IMG/VR virus record: IMGVR_UViG_3300025030_000023
Coordinates: 1 to 53,596 of that record
DNA length: 53,596 nt
Direction: 5' to 3' (one strand)
From: a virus
Below, piece by piece: positions 6,496-13,559 of the stretch. The position numbers and the translations under genes were made by a program. Each line of letters begins with the position of its first letter. Positions within the stretch are counted from its first letter, which is position 1. The notes below the pieces were generated by a model. The model was not told the origin of the DNA. It worked only from the letters and a program-made list of their open reading frames with translations, and made no database searches.

Positions 6496-6949
6496 GATCA
6501 GGACTGTCAATGGCGTAACGGTAGCATTATGCGCCGTCGAATCTGATGAACGGCAAGGAGATATCTACCTGGACGATGGGGCACACCATGCCCTTTCAAC
6601 CAAATTCGGTCTTGATTTTCACTCAATGGGGTACTTGGACAATCCACGGGCGGACCCTCTCGTTGTTGAAGTTATGGCTACGCAGAAAGTAAGAGATGCC
6701 GAGGAAGAACATAATCTTTGGGAAAGGGAAAGGAATGCCTGTCGCAGAGGCGGTGCGGCCACGATAGAGATCATCAAAATCCTGTGGGGCGGATTGCTCT
6801 GCTTCGCTGGCATCCACGACGGAGCGCCTGATGGCGACTGGCTCACCTGTGACCGTTGCGGCGACAAGATGCCGATGTCTCGCATCATCCCGCTAGGGGC
6901 TGATGCACGGAAACAGGCCAAAGAGTACAGGGACAGAGAGTCGGTTTAA
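6485..6949 (+). CDS. hypothetical protein with C-terminal Cys pair
   Basis: This is about 154 residues from GTG 6485. I prefer it over GTG 6482 because the GGAGGG at 6475-6480 is better spaced. The N-terminal part (RIRTVNGVTVALCAVESD) is beta-rich. A later segment has a Trp-Gly hydrophobic helix and a CDRCG zinc-like pair. No family is recognised. Confidence 0.6.
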   Translation: MAIRIRTVNGVTVALCAVESDERQGDIYLDDGAHHALSTKFGLDFHSMGYLDNPRADPLVVEVMATQKVRDAEEEHNLWERERNACRRGGAATIEIIKILWGGLLCFAGIHDGAPDGDWLTCDRCGDKMPMSRIIPLGADARKQAKEYRDRESV

Positions 6950-7051
6950 CGGATGGCGCATGAGGCGCACCAACCCGCGCCAGCTTGCGCAAACTATCAC
7001 ACACCAGCCGCCTCGATGCGCTGGTTACACAAGCACAAAGGAGATTATGCA

Positions 7052-7888
7052 ATGAAATGCTTTTATCACAGTGCAGACCTGGACGGGCAATGCAGCGGGG
7101 CTATCGTGAAGATGGTCAACCCTGAGTGCGAGATGATCGGCATCAATTACGGTGACACTTTCCCCTGGGAGAAGATCGACCAGGGCGAGACGGTGTTCAT
7201 GGTGGATTTCTGCCTCCAGCCGTTCTCTGACATGCTGCGCCTTCAGGAGTTGGCGGATTTCATCTGGATCGACCATCACAAAACCTCGCTGGAAGCTGCG
7301 GAGGGGTCCGGCTTCAACATGGTCAATGCGCTGCTGGAAATCGGACGGGCGGGCTGTGAACTGACTTGGCAGTGGTTCCATGAGGCGGATGTCTTTCTAC
7401 CCCGCACCGTTTTCCTCCTGGGACGCTATGACGTGTGGGACCACCACAACCACGCCGGCGCGCTGGAGTTCCAGTACGGGATGAGGAATGTTGGCGACAC
7501 GAGGCCCGACAACCAGTGGCTCTGGCAAAACCTCTTTAACCATGCCGGAGATGTCGAGGATATCATCGGAAAGGGCGGGGCTCTTCTCGCCTACGAGGAA
7601 CGGAACAACGAGATGTACGTCAAGTCCTGCGCCTTTGAGACGGAACTGGACGGCCTGCGCTGCATCGCCGTGAACAAGGGGCTGACGAACTCGCTGTTGT
7701 TCAAGTCGGTCTATGACCCGGCGAAACATGACGCCATGCTTTCTTTTGTTCGTCGCCCTGGTAAGTGGACTTGCTCCCTTTACGCCGACAAGCCGGAGGT
7801 GGACGCCTCGGCGATCTGCAAGGCTCGCGGTGGTGGCGGTCACAAGGGCGCGGCGGGGTTCCAGTGCGAGACGCTGCCGTTTGTGTAA
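7052..7888 (+). CDS. DHH family phosphoesterase
   Basis: This 278-residue protein has the DHH superfamily motifs: HSADLDGQCSG near residue 6, the metal-binding IDHHKT near residue 72, DVWDHHN in the middle, and the DHHA1-type GGGGHKGAAGF near residue 260. Family members cleave short oligoribonucleotides or cyclic dinucleotides in the cytoplasm with Mn2+. I chose ATG 7052 because AAAGGAG lies 8 nt upstream; a longer frame from 6953 lacks one. In a phage it may recycle nanoRNA or remove a nucleotide defence signal; the sequence does not decide. Confidence 0.8.
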   Translation: MKCFYHSADLDGQCSGAIVKMVNPECEMIGINYGDTFPWEKIDQGETVFMVDFCLQPFSDMLRLQELADFIWIDHHKTSLEAAEGSGFNMVNALLEIGRAGCELTWQWFHEADVFLPRTVFLLGRYDVWDHHNHAGALEFQYGMRNVGDTRPDNQWLWQNLFNHAGDVEDIIGKGGALLAYEERNNEMYVKSCAFETELDGLRCIAVNKGLTNSLLFKSVYDPAKHDAMLSFVRRPGKWTCSLYADKPEVDASAICKARGGGGHKGAAGFQCETLPFV

Positions 7889-7907
7889 CTATTTACTATC
7901 TAGCCGC

Positions 7908-7962
7908 GTGGCGGCATATCGCGCAAGGGCGATCAACGGGATTATCCTGTGATAGCCGCCAC
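7908..7962 (+). promoter_or_regulatory. 5' UTR hairpin
   Basis: GTGGCGGC (7908-7915) and GCCGCCAC (7955-7962) form a perfect 8-bp stem closing a 39-nt loop that itself contains ATCGC/GCGAT. It lies between the DHH gene and the zinc-protein gene at 7975. It has no T-run, so it is more likely a stabilising or regulatory hairpin than a terminator. Confidence 0.45.
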
Positions 7963-7974
7963 ATAGCTGAGATA

Positions 7975-8286
7975 ATGAAAACGCAAATACCGCCACAGGA
8001 GTCACCATTGATCTGTCCAAACTGCAGCTCAGACGACTACCACCGCAACGGCTACGCTGGCACCACCCGCTGCAACTATTGCGGCTACGACGCCAAACTT
8101 CCCCACATCCGCCCCGTTCTCTTCGTGGGACCACAGAGGGTAGTTGACGCAACGTGGCTAGCGGAGCAGGCGGAGTATATCGCGGAGCACGGGTATGGGT
8201 GCTGCGGAAGTAGGACAATTGGGCAGCACATGTACGACTGCCGACAGCAGCCGAGAGAGTATAGGACTATTAGACGCCGTGGATAA
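7975..8286 (+). CDS. zinc-ribbon protein
   Basis: This 103-residue protein has a classic zinc ribbon near its start: CPNCSSDDYHRNG, then TRCNYCGYDAK. Further Cys and a basic C-terminus follow. I start it at ATG 7975; an in-frame extension upstream runs through the DHH gene and is a shadow. The ribosome site is weak (GAG). Nucleic-acid binding is inferred. Confidence 0.55.
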   Translation: MKTQIPPQESPLICPNCSSDDYHRNGYAGTTRCNYCGYDAKLPHIRPVLFVGPQRVVDATWLAEQAEYIAEHGYGCCGSRTIGQHMYDCRQQPREYRTIRRRG

Positions 8287-8356
8287 TCAAAGGCTTACGG
8301 GGAGACAGAGCGCCAGAGCCTCCCACTGCACAGGTAGGGGCGCTCCGTGACACTGG

Positions 8357-8389
8357 CACCGTCTCCCTGCTACATTAACTGACAGGCAC
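8357..8389 (-). repeat. dispersed intergenic element, copy B
   Basis: On the minus strand this begins GTGCCTGTCAG and ends CAGGGAGACGGTG, followed after 12 nt by AGCGCCCCTACCTGTG. It lies in the 8287-8408 gap and is antisense to the flanking rightward genes. Confidence 0.75.
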
Positions 8390-8408
8390 ATGGGCCAGGG
8401 GGGGAAGT

Positions 8409-8657
8409 ATGAAGTGGATAAAAACAGCAGAACAGTTACCGGAGTTGGGCGAGTTGGTCGCAGTGATAAATGTTGATACTTTGCAGAACTCTCACACCGG
8501 CAACTATCCGGTAGGTAGGCTCGGCTACTTGGCAGAGTTTGGCGATAAATACTGGTCATGCTACGGGGAACGCGCCGACCGGCTGGAAGCCTACACCCAC
8601 TGGTGTGCTCTCCCTGCAATGCCCACAGAATTTACCAGCCAGTTTGACACTGAGTAA
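8409..8657 (+). CDS. DUF551-like protein
   Basis: This 82-residue protein begins MKWIKTAEQLPELGELVAV and ends with YTHWCALPAMP. That matches the DUF551 pattern (WI...LPE.G near the start, THW..LP near the end). The family is common in phage early regions and its function is unknown. The ribosome site is GGGGG at the end of the upstream gap. Confidence 0.65.
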   Translation: MKWIKTAEQLPELGELVAVINVDTLQNSHTGNYPVGRLGYLAEFGDKYWSCYGERADRLEAYTHWCALPAMPTEFTSQFDTE

Positions 8658-8907
8658 TCTAACCCCGTCTCCGGCTCCGCTGGAACGGGCAGCATAGGAT
8701 TAGAGGATAATTCAAAGGCGTATCTGGAAAAGTTAAAAGCGTTCTAGAAGCGGGGTGAGTCAAAACCAGTGGTCAAACTAAAGATTCAGCATTACAGGTA
8801 TAATAAAGACTAGAGACAACGCGGCCCCTTTGTAACGATTGCAGATACTTAGGGGCCAGCTTTTTATCACCCGTGCGTACTTTCTTTATCACCCATGATA
8901 AAAAGCG
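8658..8907. other. intergenic region with hairpin and operator half-sites
   Basis: A TATAAT box at 8799-8804 lacks a good -35. GGCCCCT (8823-8829) and AGGGGCC (8851-8857) can form a stem followed by CTTTTT, a weak terminator. A related ACTAGAG...GCGGCCCCT segment precedes the 21633-21664 hairpin. TTTATCACCC occurs at 8863-8872 and again at 8885-8894, 22 bp apart. The second copy is part of the palindrome TTTATCACCCATGATAAA (8885-8902). Confidence 0.5.
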
Positions 8908-8936
8908 TTGCAATGGTGATAAATAGGTAGTAATAT
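8885..8936 (+). promoter_or_regulatory. promoter with operator-like sites for RepL-like copy 2
   Basis: TTGCAA (8908-8913) and TAATAT (8931-8936) are 17 bp apart. The -10 is followed by exactly 5 nt (GCTTC) and then the ATG at 8942. This is the same geometry as RepL-like copy 1, so the mRNA should again be leaderless. GGTGATAAA (8915-8923) lies in the spacer and matches the palindrome TTTATCA-CCCA-TGATAAA at 8885-8902. Confidence 0.7.
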
Positions 8937-8941
8937 GCTTC

Positions 8942-9388
8942 ATGCGTAATTCAAGACGAGTTTACAAATATTCAGGTTCAAAAGAGACAGTAGACGTGAA
9001 GACCGGAGAGGTCGAACGGGCAGTTTTAGTCAAACAGAAAATTCAAGATATTAACTTCATCAAAATCTTTTTACCAGAGAGGGGATATCGTATGTACCCA
9101 AAGGAAATGAACCAGTCGGCTAGGGACTTGCTCGATTACTTGTGTGTGGTGATGGATAAGCAAAACATCGCCATTGCACCAGTTGCCGAGATACAGGAGA
9201 GGATGGACCTTTCCACCGCATCCATTGCAAGGGCCAAGCTACAACTTATGGAAATGGATTTTATTCGCCAGCGTACTCCGCACGTTTATATGGTGAATCC
9301 CGGCCATGCCTGTAAATCAGCCGGCGACGATAGGCAAACCGTTTACGAAGCATATTCCATGCTACCCCATAAGCTCAAAGAGAAATGA
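8942..9388 (+). CDS. RepL-like winged-helix protein, copy 2
   Basis: This 148-residue protein is a paralogue of 2963-3427. It has RMYPKEMNQSARDLLDYLC and a helix-turn-helix-like IQERMDLSTASIARAKLQL, followed by a wing-like beta stretch IRQRTPHVYMVNPG. The layout recalls the RepL family. The start lies 5 nt after the promoter -10, so the transcript is probably leaderless. The stop overlaps the start of a complete cytosine methyltransferase. The same two-gene pair, inverted and damaged, is at 2212-3427, which argues for a functional link between regulator and methylase. Confidence 0.65.
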   Translation: MRNSRRVYKYSGSKETVDVKTGEVERAVLVKQKIQDINFIKIFLPERGYRMYPKEMNQSARDLLDYLCVVMDKQNIAIAPVAEIQERMDLSTASIARAKLQLMEMDFIRQRTPHVYMVNPGHACKSAGDDRQTVYEAYSMLPHKLKEK

Positions 9389-10104
9389 ATGTCCTAGACC
9401 TGTTCAGTGGAATAGGGGGATTCTCGCTAGGGTTGGAACGGGCGGGGATGAAAACAGTGGCGTTTTGTGAGATAGAACCATATCCACAGGCGGTATTGAG
9501 AAAGAACTTTCCAGGAGTACCAATTTATGACGATGTGCGAACAATCTCAGCAGAGCGGCTGGCAACAGATGGAATTGGGCGCGTTGATCTTGTCTGCGGC
9601 GGTTTTCCCTGTCAGCCGTTTTCCAATGCTGGGAAGCGAAGAGGCAAAGATGATGACCGTTTCCTCTGGCCGGAAATGCTCCGCATTGTGCAGGAGTTCC
9701 AGCCCACTTGGGTCATTGGTGAAAATGTTGCTGGTTTCATCGACATGGCACTCTGCGATGTGTCATTTGACTTGGAAGCCGCAGGTTACGAAGTCCAATC
9801 GCTTGTTATTCCAGCTTGTGCCGTCGGACTCCCGCACCGGAGAGATCGTGTCTGGATTATGGCCCACAATCAGGAAAAGCGGCCAATCAAGGGCATGGAA
9901 AGCGTACCAAAGGGAAGACTACCACGGGAATTTGGAAGAGTGGATTTCAACTCGTGGGAAAACTGGCTGGATTCTACCGTTGTTACCACAGAATATGCAG
10001 GGATACCCCCTTGGTTGGGCGAGCTTGAGTGTTACGGAAATACCGTGACCCCGCTTATTCCTGAGATCATCGGTAACATCATTATGGAGATAGAAGGGTT
10101 CTGA
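9385..10104 (+). CDS. dcm-like: C5-cytosine DNA methyltransferase
   Basis: This 239-residue enzyme has motif I (LDLFSGIGGFSLGLE), motif IV with the catalytic Cys (CGGFPCQPFS), motif VI (VIGENV), motif VIII (LPHRRDRVWI) and motif X (YGNTVTPLIPE). It transfers a methyl group from S-adenosylmethionine to C5 of cytosine. At 239 residues it is shorter than typical members because the target-recognition region between VIII and X is very small. ATGA overlaps the RepL-like gene. No matching restriction endonuclease gene is nearby, so self-protection or regulation is likely. Confidence 0.9.
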   Translation: MNVLDLFSGIGGFSLGLERAGMKTVAFCEIEPYPQAVLRKNFPGVPIYDDVRTISAERLATDGIGRVDLVCGGFPCQPFSNAGKRRGKDDDRFLWPEMLRIVQEFQPTWVIGENVAGFIDMALCDVSFDLEAAGYEVQSLVIPACAVGLPHRRDRVWIMAHNQEKRPIKGMESVPKGRLPREFGRVDFNSWENWLDSTVVTTEYAGIPPWLGELECYGNTVTPLIPEIIGNIIMEIEGF

Positions 10105-10138
10105 GTGCCTGTCCGCCACCCGCAGCGAGGAGACGCCG
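10105..10138 (+). repeat. dispersed intergenic element, copy C
   Basis: It begins GTGCCTGTCCG directly after the methyltransferase stop codon and ends GAGGAGACGCCG, followed 10 nt later by AGCGCGACCCTACCCGTG. It is the most diverged of the five copies. Confidence 0.65.
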
Positions 10139-10235
10139 CCAGTGATCCAGCGCGACCCTACCCGTGAAAATGGCGACTCCGCAGAAGTGAAAAACGTAAT
10201 GTTTACAGCAGTTAACCAGCAGAGAGGGGGAGAGT

Positions 10236-10970
10236 ATGACAGATACGCCGATAGGACTAGCAAAAATGAGGGAGGCTTTTCTGCCGAATCAGATCAGCAA
10301 ACTTTGCCGGTCTACGAAGAAGGATAACCCTAAAGGAAGCTGCAACGTGTGCGGCGGCTATCACGGCAAACCATCCATCGCGCTTGACTACGTGGGCCAT
10401 GCGGCACTGACCGACAGGCTACTTGACTGCGACCCCCTTTGGACGTGGGAGCCGCTATCGCTGGACCCTACCGGCTCGCCACTTCTGGACCGTGACGGTG
10501 GCATGTGGATTAAGCTAACCGTGTGCGGGGTGACTCGCTTTGGCTACGGTGATGCACAAGGCAAGTCAGGCGGGGATGCCATGAAGGAGCGTATCGGTGA
10601 CGCTTTGCGGAATGCTGCAATGAGATTCGGCGCGGCTCTTGACCTCTGGCACAAGGGTGATCTTCACGTTGAGGAAGATGAGCCGAAAGCAAAGCCAGCA
10701 AAAGAACCAGTCAAGGCTAAAACGCTATCCGAGGACCAGATCAAATACTTCCCCCGCATCAAGGCCGCGCTAGATACCCTCCACGGCACCGATGTTGCGG
10801 CGAAGAAGGCAACCATTAAGGCTAACACCGCCATGCCCGCTAAAGACACGTATCCGCCGCGTGAGGGTGTAGAGGACTACCGCACACTTGACGGCAAACG
10901 GATTGAGTACTTGGCCCACGCATTAGAGGGGCTGGCGAAGAAGAAAGAAGCCAACAACCCGCCCGAATAG
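10236..10970 (+). CDS. putative Rad52-like single-strand annealing protein
   Basis: This 244-residue protein has an N-terminal domain with CNVCGGYHGKPS, a beta-rich part (WIKLTVCGVTRFGYGDAQGK) and the helix DAMKERIGDALRNAAMRFG. This G-DA-K...DA-K/R-A...FG signature is typical of Rad52/Sak-type annealing proteins of phage recombination systems. A Lys/Pro/Glu-rich linker near residue 150 leads to a variable C-terminal domain. The ribosome site is GGGGGAGAG. It fits next to Ref-like, DUF1064 and helicase genes. Confidence 0.55.
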   Translation: MTDTPIGLAKMREAFLPNQISKLCRSTKKDNPKGSCNVCGGYHGKPSIALDYVGHAALTDRLLDCDPLWTWEPLSLDPTGSPLLDRDGGMWIKLTVCGVTRFGYGDAQGKSGGDAMKERIGDALRNAAMRFGAALDLWHKGDLHVEEDEPKAKPAKEPVKAKTLSEDQIKYFPRIKAALDTLHGTDVAAKKATIKANTAMPAKDTYPPREGVEDYRTLDGKRIEYLAHALEGLAKKKEANNPPE

Positions 10971-10988
10971 GGCCACGGAGGGAAGGGG

Positions 10989-11252
10989 ATGAAACCGTCA
11001 GACTTCACAAAGACGCCGATTGCAGAGGCAACGCAGATACCAACTAAGGGCCAGTTTGTCCAGATACTCCGCGACCGCTTTTGGGCCGTGTCAGAGGACG
11101 ATTGCATACTCACCTACAAGGGAAGCAGCCCCCAATGTAATGATAACGAGGGAATCGTGGAGCGGATCATAAAAGGCGACCACCACCCCGGCGTCAAGGT
11201 CCAGTTTATTCCTCTAGTGTTCTTGCCACACGACTGCCGCGACTACGTTTAA
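10989..11252 (+). CDS. hypothetical protein
   Basis: This 87-residue protein (MKPSDFTKTPIAEATQIP...) has a good GGAGGGAAGGGG ribosome site. It is mixed alpha/beta with an acidic middle. I do not recognise it. It lies in the early operon between the annealing protein and several zinc-finger proteins. Confidence 0.55.
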   Translation: MKPSDFTKTPIAEATQIPTKGQFVQILRDRFWAVSEDDCILTYKGSSPQCNDNEGIVERIIKGDHHPGVKVQFIPLVFLPHDCRDYV

Positions 11253-11261
11253 GGAGACCCC

Positions 11262-11357
11262 ATGACCACCCAAGAGATAGCCACACAGGACGGAGAGCAA
11301 ACATTCTATTATCAGGAGGAAACATGCAAACACCGCAGGAGAGAGCCAAGGAACTAG
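11262..11357 (+). CDS. small ORF (31 aa)
   Basis: The peptide starts MTTQEIATQDGEQTFYYQEE. AAGGAG lies 5 nt before the ATG, and the 3' end overlaps the next gene by 34 nt. It may be a genuine small protein or a coupling peptide. Confidence 0.4.
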   Translation: MTTQEIATQDGEQTFYYQEETCKHRRREPRN

Positions 11358-12061
11358 CCGTAGCACATTGGTATGGATATGTAGAGGACACCGTCTCAGT
11401 ACACATGCCCGACCGCAACCGCACATACACTAGAGACGAGGTGCTGGCTATCGCAAAACACCACTACATCAGCGCATCGTGCCACGGATACAAGCACGCC
11501 ATTTCCGACGAACGTGCAGGCATCTTCCGCCCCCGTATCGGGGAACTGTCGGCGGTAGAGGTGGAGGCGATCGGCGGGGAGGTGGGCTTATGCGGGATGT
11601 GTAGGTCAGACCACTGCGAGGACTCCTACCCTACTGAGACATCATGTTCCAGTTATGTCCCGGCTATCGAAAGCCTCGCCCCTCTCGACCTCTCCCTCCC
11701 CTCTATCACGTTGCCAGGAACGGAGCATGATGTGTGGGCCAAATACCATGAAGAACTAGAAGAGTGTCGCAGAGAGCGCCCGTATTCTATGGGTTTTCTA
11801 GTGGAACGCTGGGACGTGCTACAGGCGCTTCAAACTCACAAGGAACGCGGGGGGCATAGCCCTGAAACTTATGCCACCGTTGCGCGGGATCTGGAAGACA
11901 TGCACGCAGGTGGTATGCCAGTTATGGAGGCGAAGCGGCAGATGATTTTGAAGAACGCCACCCGTATGCGGCCTACTGTCGGAGGTGAATGTACCGGCTA
12001 CTACGCCCCCGAAGTCTGCGCCCGTATCCTCGCCACCTCCGGCGCATCCTTCACCCCATGA
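11324..12061 (+). CDS. hypothetical protein with Cys/His cluster
   Basis: This 245-residue protein starts MQTPQERAKELAVAHW. It contains LCGMCRSDHCEDSYP near residue 87, a possible metal site, and a Leu/Pro-rich central segment. The ribosome site is AGGAGG. It may combine several short phage-type modules. No function is assigned. Confidence 0.55.
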   Translation: MQTPQERAKELAVAHWYGYVEDTVSVHMPDRNRTYTRDEVLAIAKHHYISASCHGYKHAISDERAGIFRPRIGELSAVEVEAIGGEVGLCGMCRSDHCEDSYPTETSCSSYVPAIESLAPLDLSLPSITLPGTEHDVWAKYHEELEECRRERPYSMGFLVERWDVLQALQTHKERGGHSPETYATVARDLEDMHAGGMPVMEAKRQMILKNATRMRPTVGGECTGYYAPEVCARILATSGASFTP

Positions 12062-12213
12062 GCAAGCCAACAGGGACGTGGCAACCCACCGCCTGCGCCG
12101 ATTGCCGCGTCCCTTTCACCACTAAGAGCGTCTACGTGGCCGACTCTGGCGCAGATGGCAAATTCGATTTCTATTGCTGGCGATGCTGGCTGAAAAGGAG
12201 GGGGTATGAGTAA
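12058..12213 (+). CDS. small zinc-finger protein
   Basis: This 51-residue protein has two Cys pairs (CADC near residue 13 and CWRC near residue 41), as in a small zinc ribbon. Its ATG overlaps the previous stop and its end overlaps the next start, so translation is coupled. Confidence 0.6.
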   Translation: MSKPTGTWQPTACADCRVPFTTKSVYVADSGADGKFDFYCWRCWLKRRGYE

Positions 12214-12583
12214 GGAGCCGCAGCACCCAACGCTGTATATCCGGACCATTTCCGATGGTGGCAAAGTGACATATCGGGAATATTCTGGGGCCGTCGCTGT
12301 TGTTGACCACACACCGAAGATTGCCGAAGACCTCAAGGCATCAGAGTTCGACGCAGCCGAGACAATCACATGGGCTGTGGCCCTCGCCATGACTCAACTG
12401 ATGATCTTGCGGAAACAGTTACCAGAACACGCGAGAAACGCCCGTAAGATCAAAGCGGTCGAAGAGTCTATCTACGACCTTGCCAAAGGCCACGGTAAGC
12501 CGCTGTCGGATGAAATGGTTGATTACGTGATAGGATGCTGGAATTCCACTATGCAACGCGTGCAAGCGGGGTTAGAGCCATGA
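12206..12583 (+). CDS. hypothetical protein
   Basis: This 125-residue protein has a beta-rich N-terminus (PTLYIRTISDGGKVTYREYS) and a helical C-terminal half. The ribosome site AGGAGGG lies just upstream. No family is recognised. It is coupled by overlap to both neighbours. Confidence 0.55.
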   Translation: MSKEPQHPTLYIRTISDGGKVTYREYSGAVAVVDHTPKIAEDLKASEFDAAETITWAVALAMTQLMILRKQLPEHARNARKIKAVEESIYDLAKGHGKPLSDEMVDYVIGCWNSTMQRVQAGLEP

Positions 12584-13146
12584 GCCTCGCCGCCACCATC
12601 TGCCCATCTTGCCAGAAGAACCCCCGCCCCTTTGGTCGCCAAAAGTGTGACCCGTGCGTTGAGGCTGCAAAGGTCGCCAGGGTAGCCAAGTACAACGAGT
12701 TGAAGCGGCAACAGCGTGCCTCCGCTGGTCCAAGGATGGAGCCTTGCCGATGCGGGTGTGGCGTCATGGTCGCATACCCTTACAGATACACGGTGGAGTG
12801 CGGAGAAACCGCGAAGGGTGCCAGGGCGAGGGCCAAGGCAAAGGAGTCGAAAAATGCGCGGCTGTCTTGCCCCAAGGTTGCCAAAGAGGATATTGCCCCG
12901 CCGCCCTTGGTGACCGACGAAGAGCAGACCGCAATCAATGAGGAGTCGCTACGCCGCGAAGCCGCGAGGGTAGACCGCATCTATCGGGAAATGGGACTTA
13001 CCTCCGCCAAGGGGCGTCAACTGGCATCCGAACCGCGCAGCCTCGCCCCTGAGGAGATAACCGCCATAGCGCACACCATCAAACCCCCGCGCCACTATCG
13101 GGATACGCTGGCGCCGTATGCGGTGGGGTGTCAGGCGGGGAGATAA
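12580..13146 (+). CDS. zinc-finger protein of unknown function
   Basis: This 188-residue protein begins with a zinc-ribbon-like stretch (CPSCQKNPRPFGRQKCDPC) and has a second Cys cluster (CRCGCGVMV). A basic Ala/Arg/Lys segment follows near residues 77-95. I chose ATG 12580, which overlaps the previous stop. Nucleic-acid binding is inferred from the zinc sites and basic charge. Confidence 0.55.
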   Translation: MSLAATICPSCQKNPRPFGRQKCDPCVEAAKVARVAKYNELKRQQRASAGPRMEPCRCGCGVMVAYPYRYTVECGETAKGARARAKAKESKNARLSCPKVAKEDIAPPPLVTDEEQTAINEESLRREAARVDRIYREMGLTSAKGRQLASEPRSLAPEEITAIAHTIKPPRHYRDTLAPYAVGCQAGR

Positions 13147-13165
13147 TATTGCCATAGGAGGGCAA

Positions 13166-13372
13166 ATGTCCAAGCAGAAAGAACACCCCATCCTCAACCA
13201 TCCCCGCACCGCTGGCCGCTGTCCCAAGTGTAACCACCGGAGCGGCTACCAGCCGCAGTGCGGCCCCATGCCCCCCGGCGAACACTGTCCCGTTTGCGGC
13301 TGGCACGACTTCGATATGGTGGCCATGAAAGAGCCGGATTGGGACGCGATGCCGGATACGAGGAGGGGATAG
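13166..13372 (+). CDS. zinc-ribbon protein
   Basis: This 68-residue protein contains CPKCNHRSGYQPQCG, then CPVCGWHDFD, a complete four-Cys zinc ribbon. The ATG at 13166 has AGGAGGG upstream; a longer frame from 13118 does not. The stop lies 3 nt before a promoter -35 box. Confidence 0.6.
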   Translation: MSKQKEHPILNHPRTAGRCPKCNHRSGYQPQCGPMPPGEHCPVCGWHDFDMVAMKEPDWDAMPDTRRG

Positions 13373-13375
13373 TTG

Positions 13376-13404
13376 TTGACAGTACCGGCGAAATGGGATA
13401 GTGT
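13376..13404 (+). promoter_or_regulatory. promoter upstream of the SNF2-like helicase
   Basis: TTGACA (13376-13381) and TAGTGT (13399-13404) have a 17-bp spacer. The transcript would begin near 13411 and meet an inverted repeat and a terminator before the helicase ATG at 13560. Confidence 0.65.
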
Positions 13405-13457
13405 CGCCCCACAATTTGATAGTGATTCGTCGGCCATGGCGAATTGCTCACGATAGT

Positions 13458-13549
13458 CCTCCCCCTCTTAACTTCTAGCCGTCGTTGCGCGGGGGAGGAT
13501 GAACAGCCCACACCCAGGATGGCCCCTGAGTGTGGGCGTTTTTTATTTT
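13458..13549 (+). terminator. leader inverted repeat and intrinsic terminator before the helicase gene
   Basis: CCTCCCCC (13458-13465) pairs with GGGGGAGG (13491-13498). A perfect 8-bp terminator stem follows (GCCCACAC 13506-13513 with GTGTGGGC 13530-13537) with a T-rich tail (GTTTTTTATTTT). The helicase gene starts about 10 nt later. The position between promoter and gene suggests attenuation, antitermination or a small RNA. Confidence 0.75.
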
Positions 13550-13559
13550 GGAGGGGTGG

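Noticed and set aside
7397-7843. Minus-strand ORF inside the DHH phosphoesterase gene
   Set aside because: It is a shadow of a gene with intact catalytic motifs and has no ribosome site.
10142-10327. 61-codon ORF before and across the start of the Rad52-like gene
   Set aside because: It begins in the dispersed element, lacks a ribosome site and overlaps a well-supported start in another frame.
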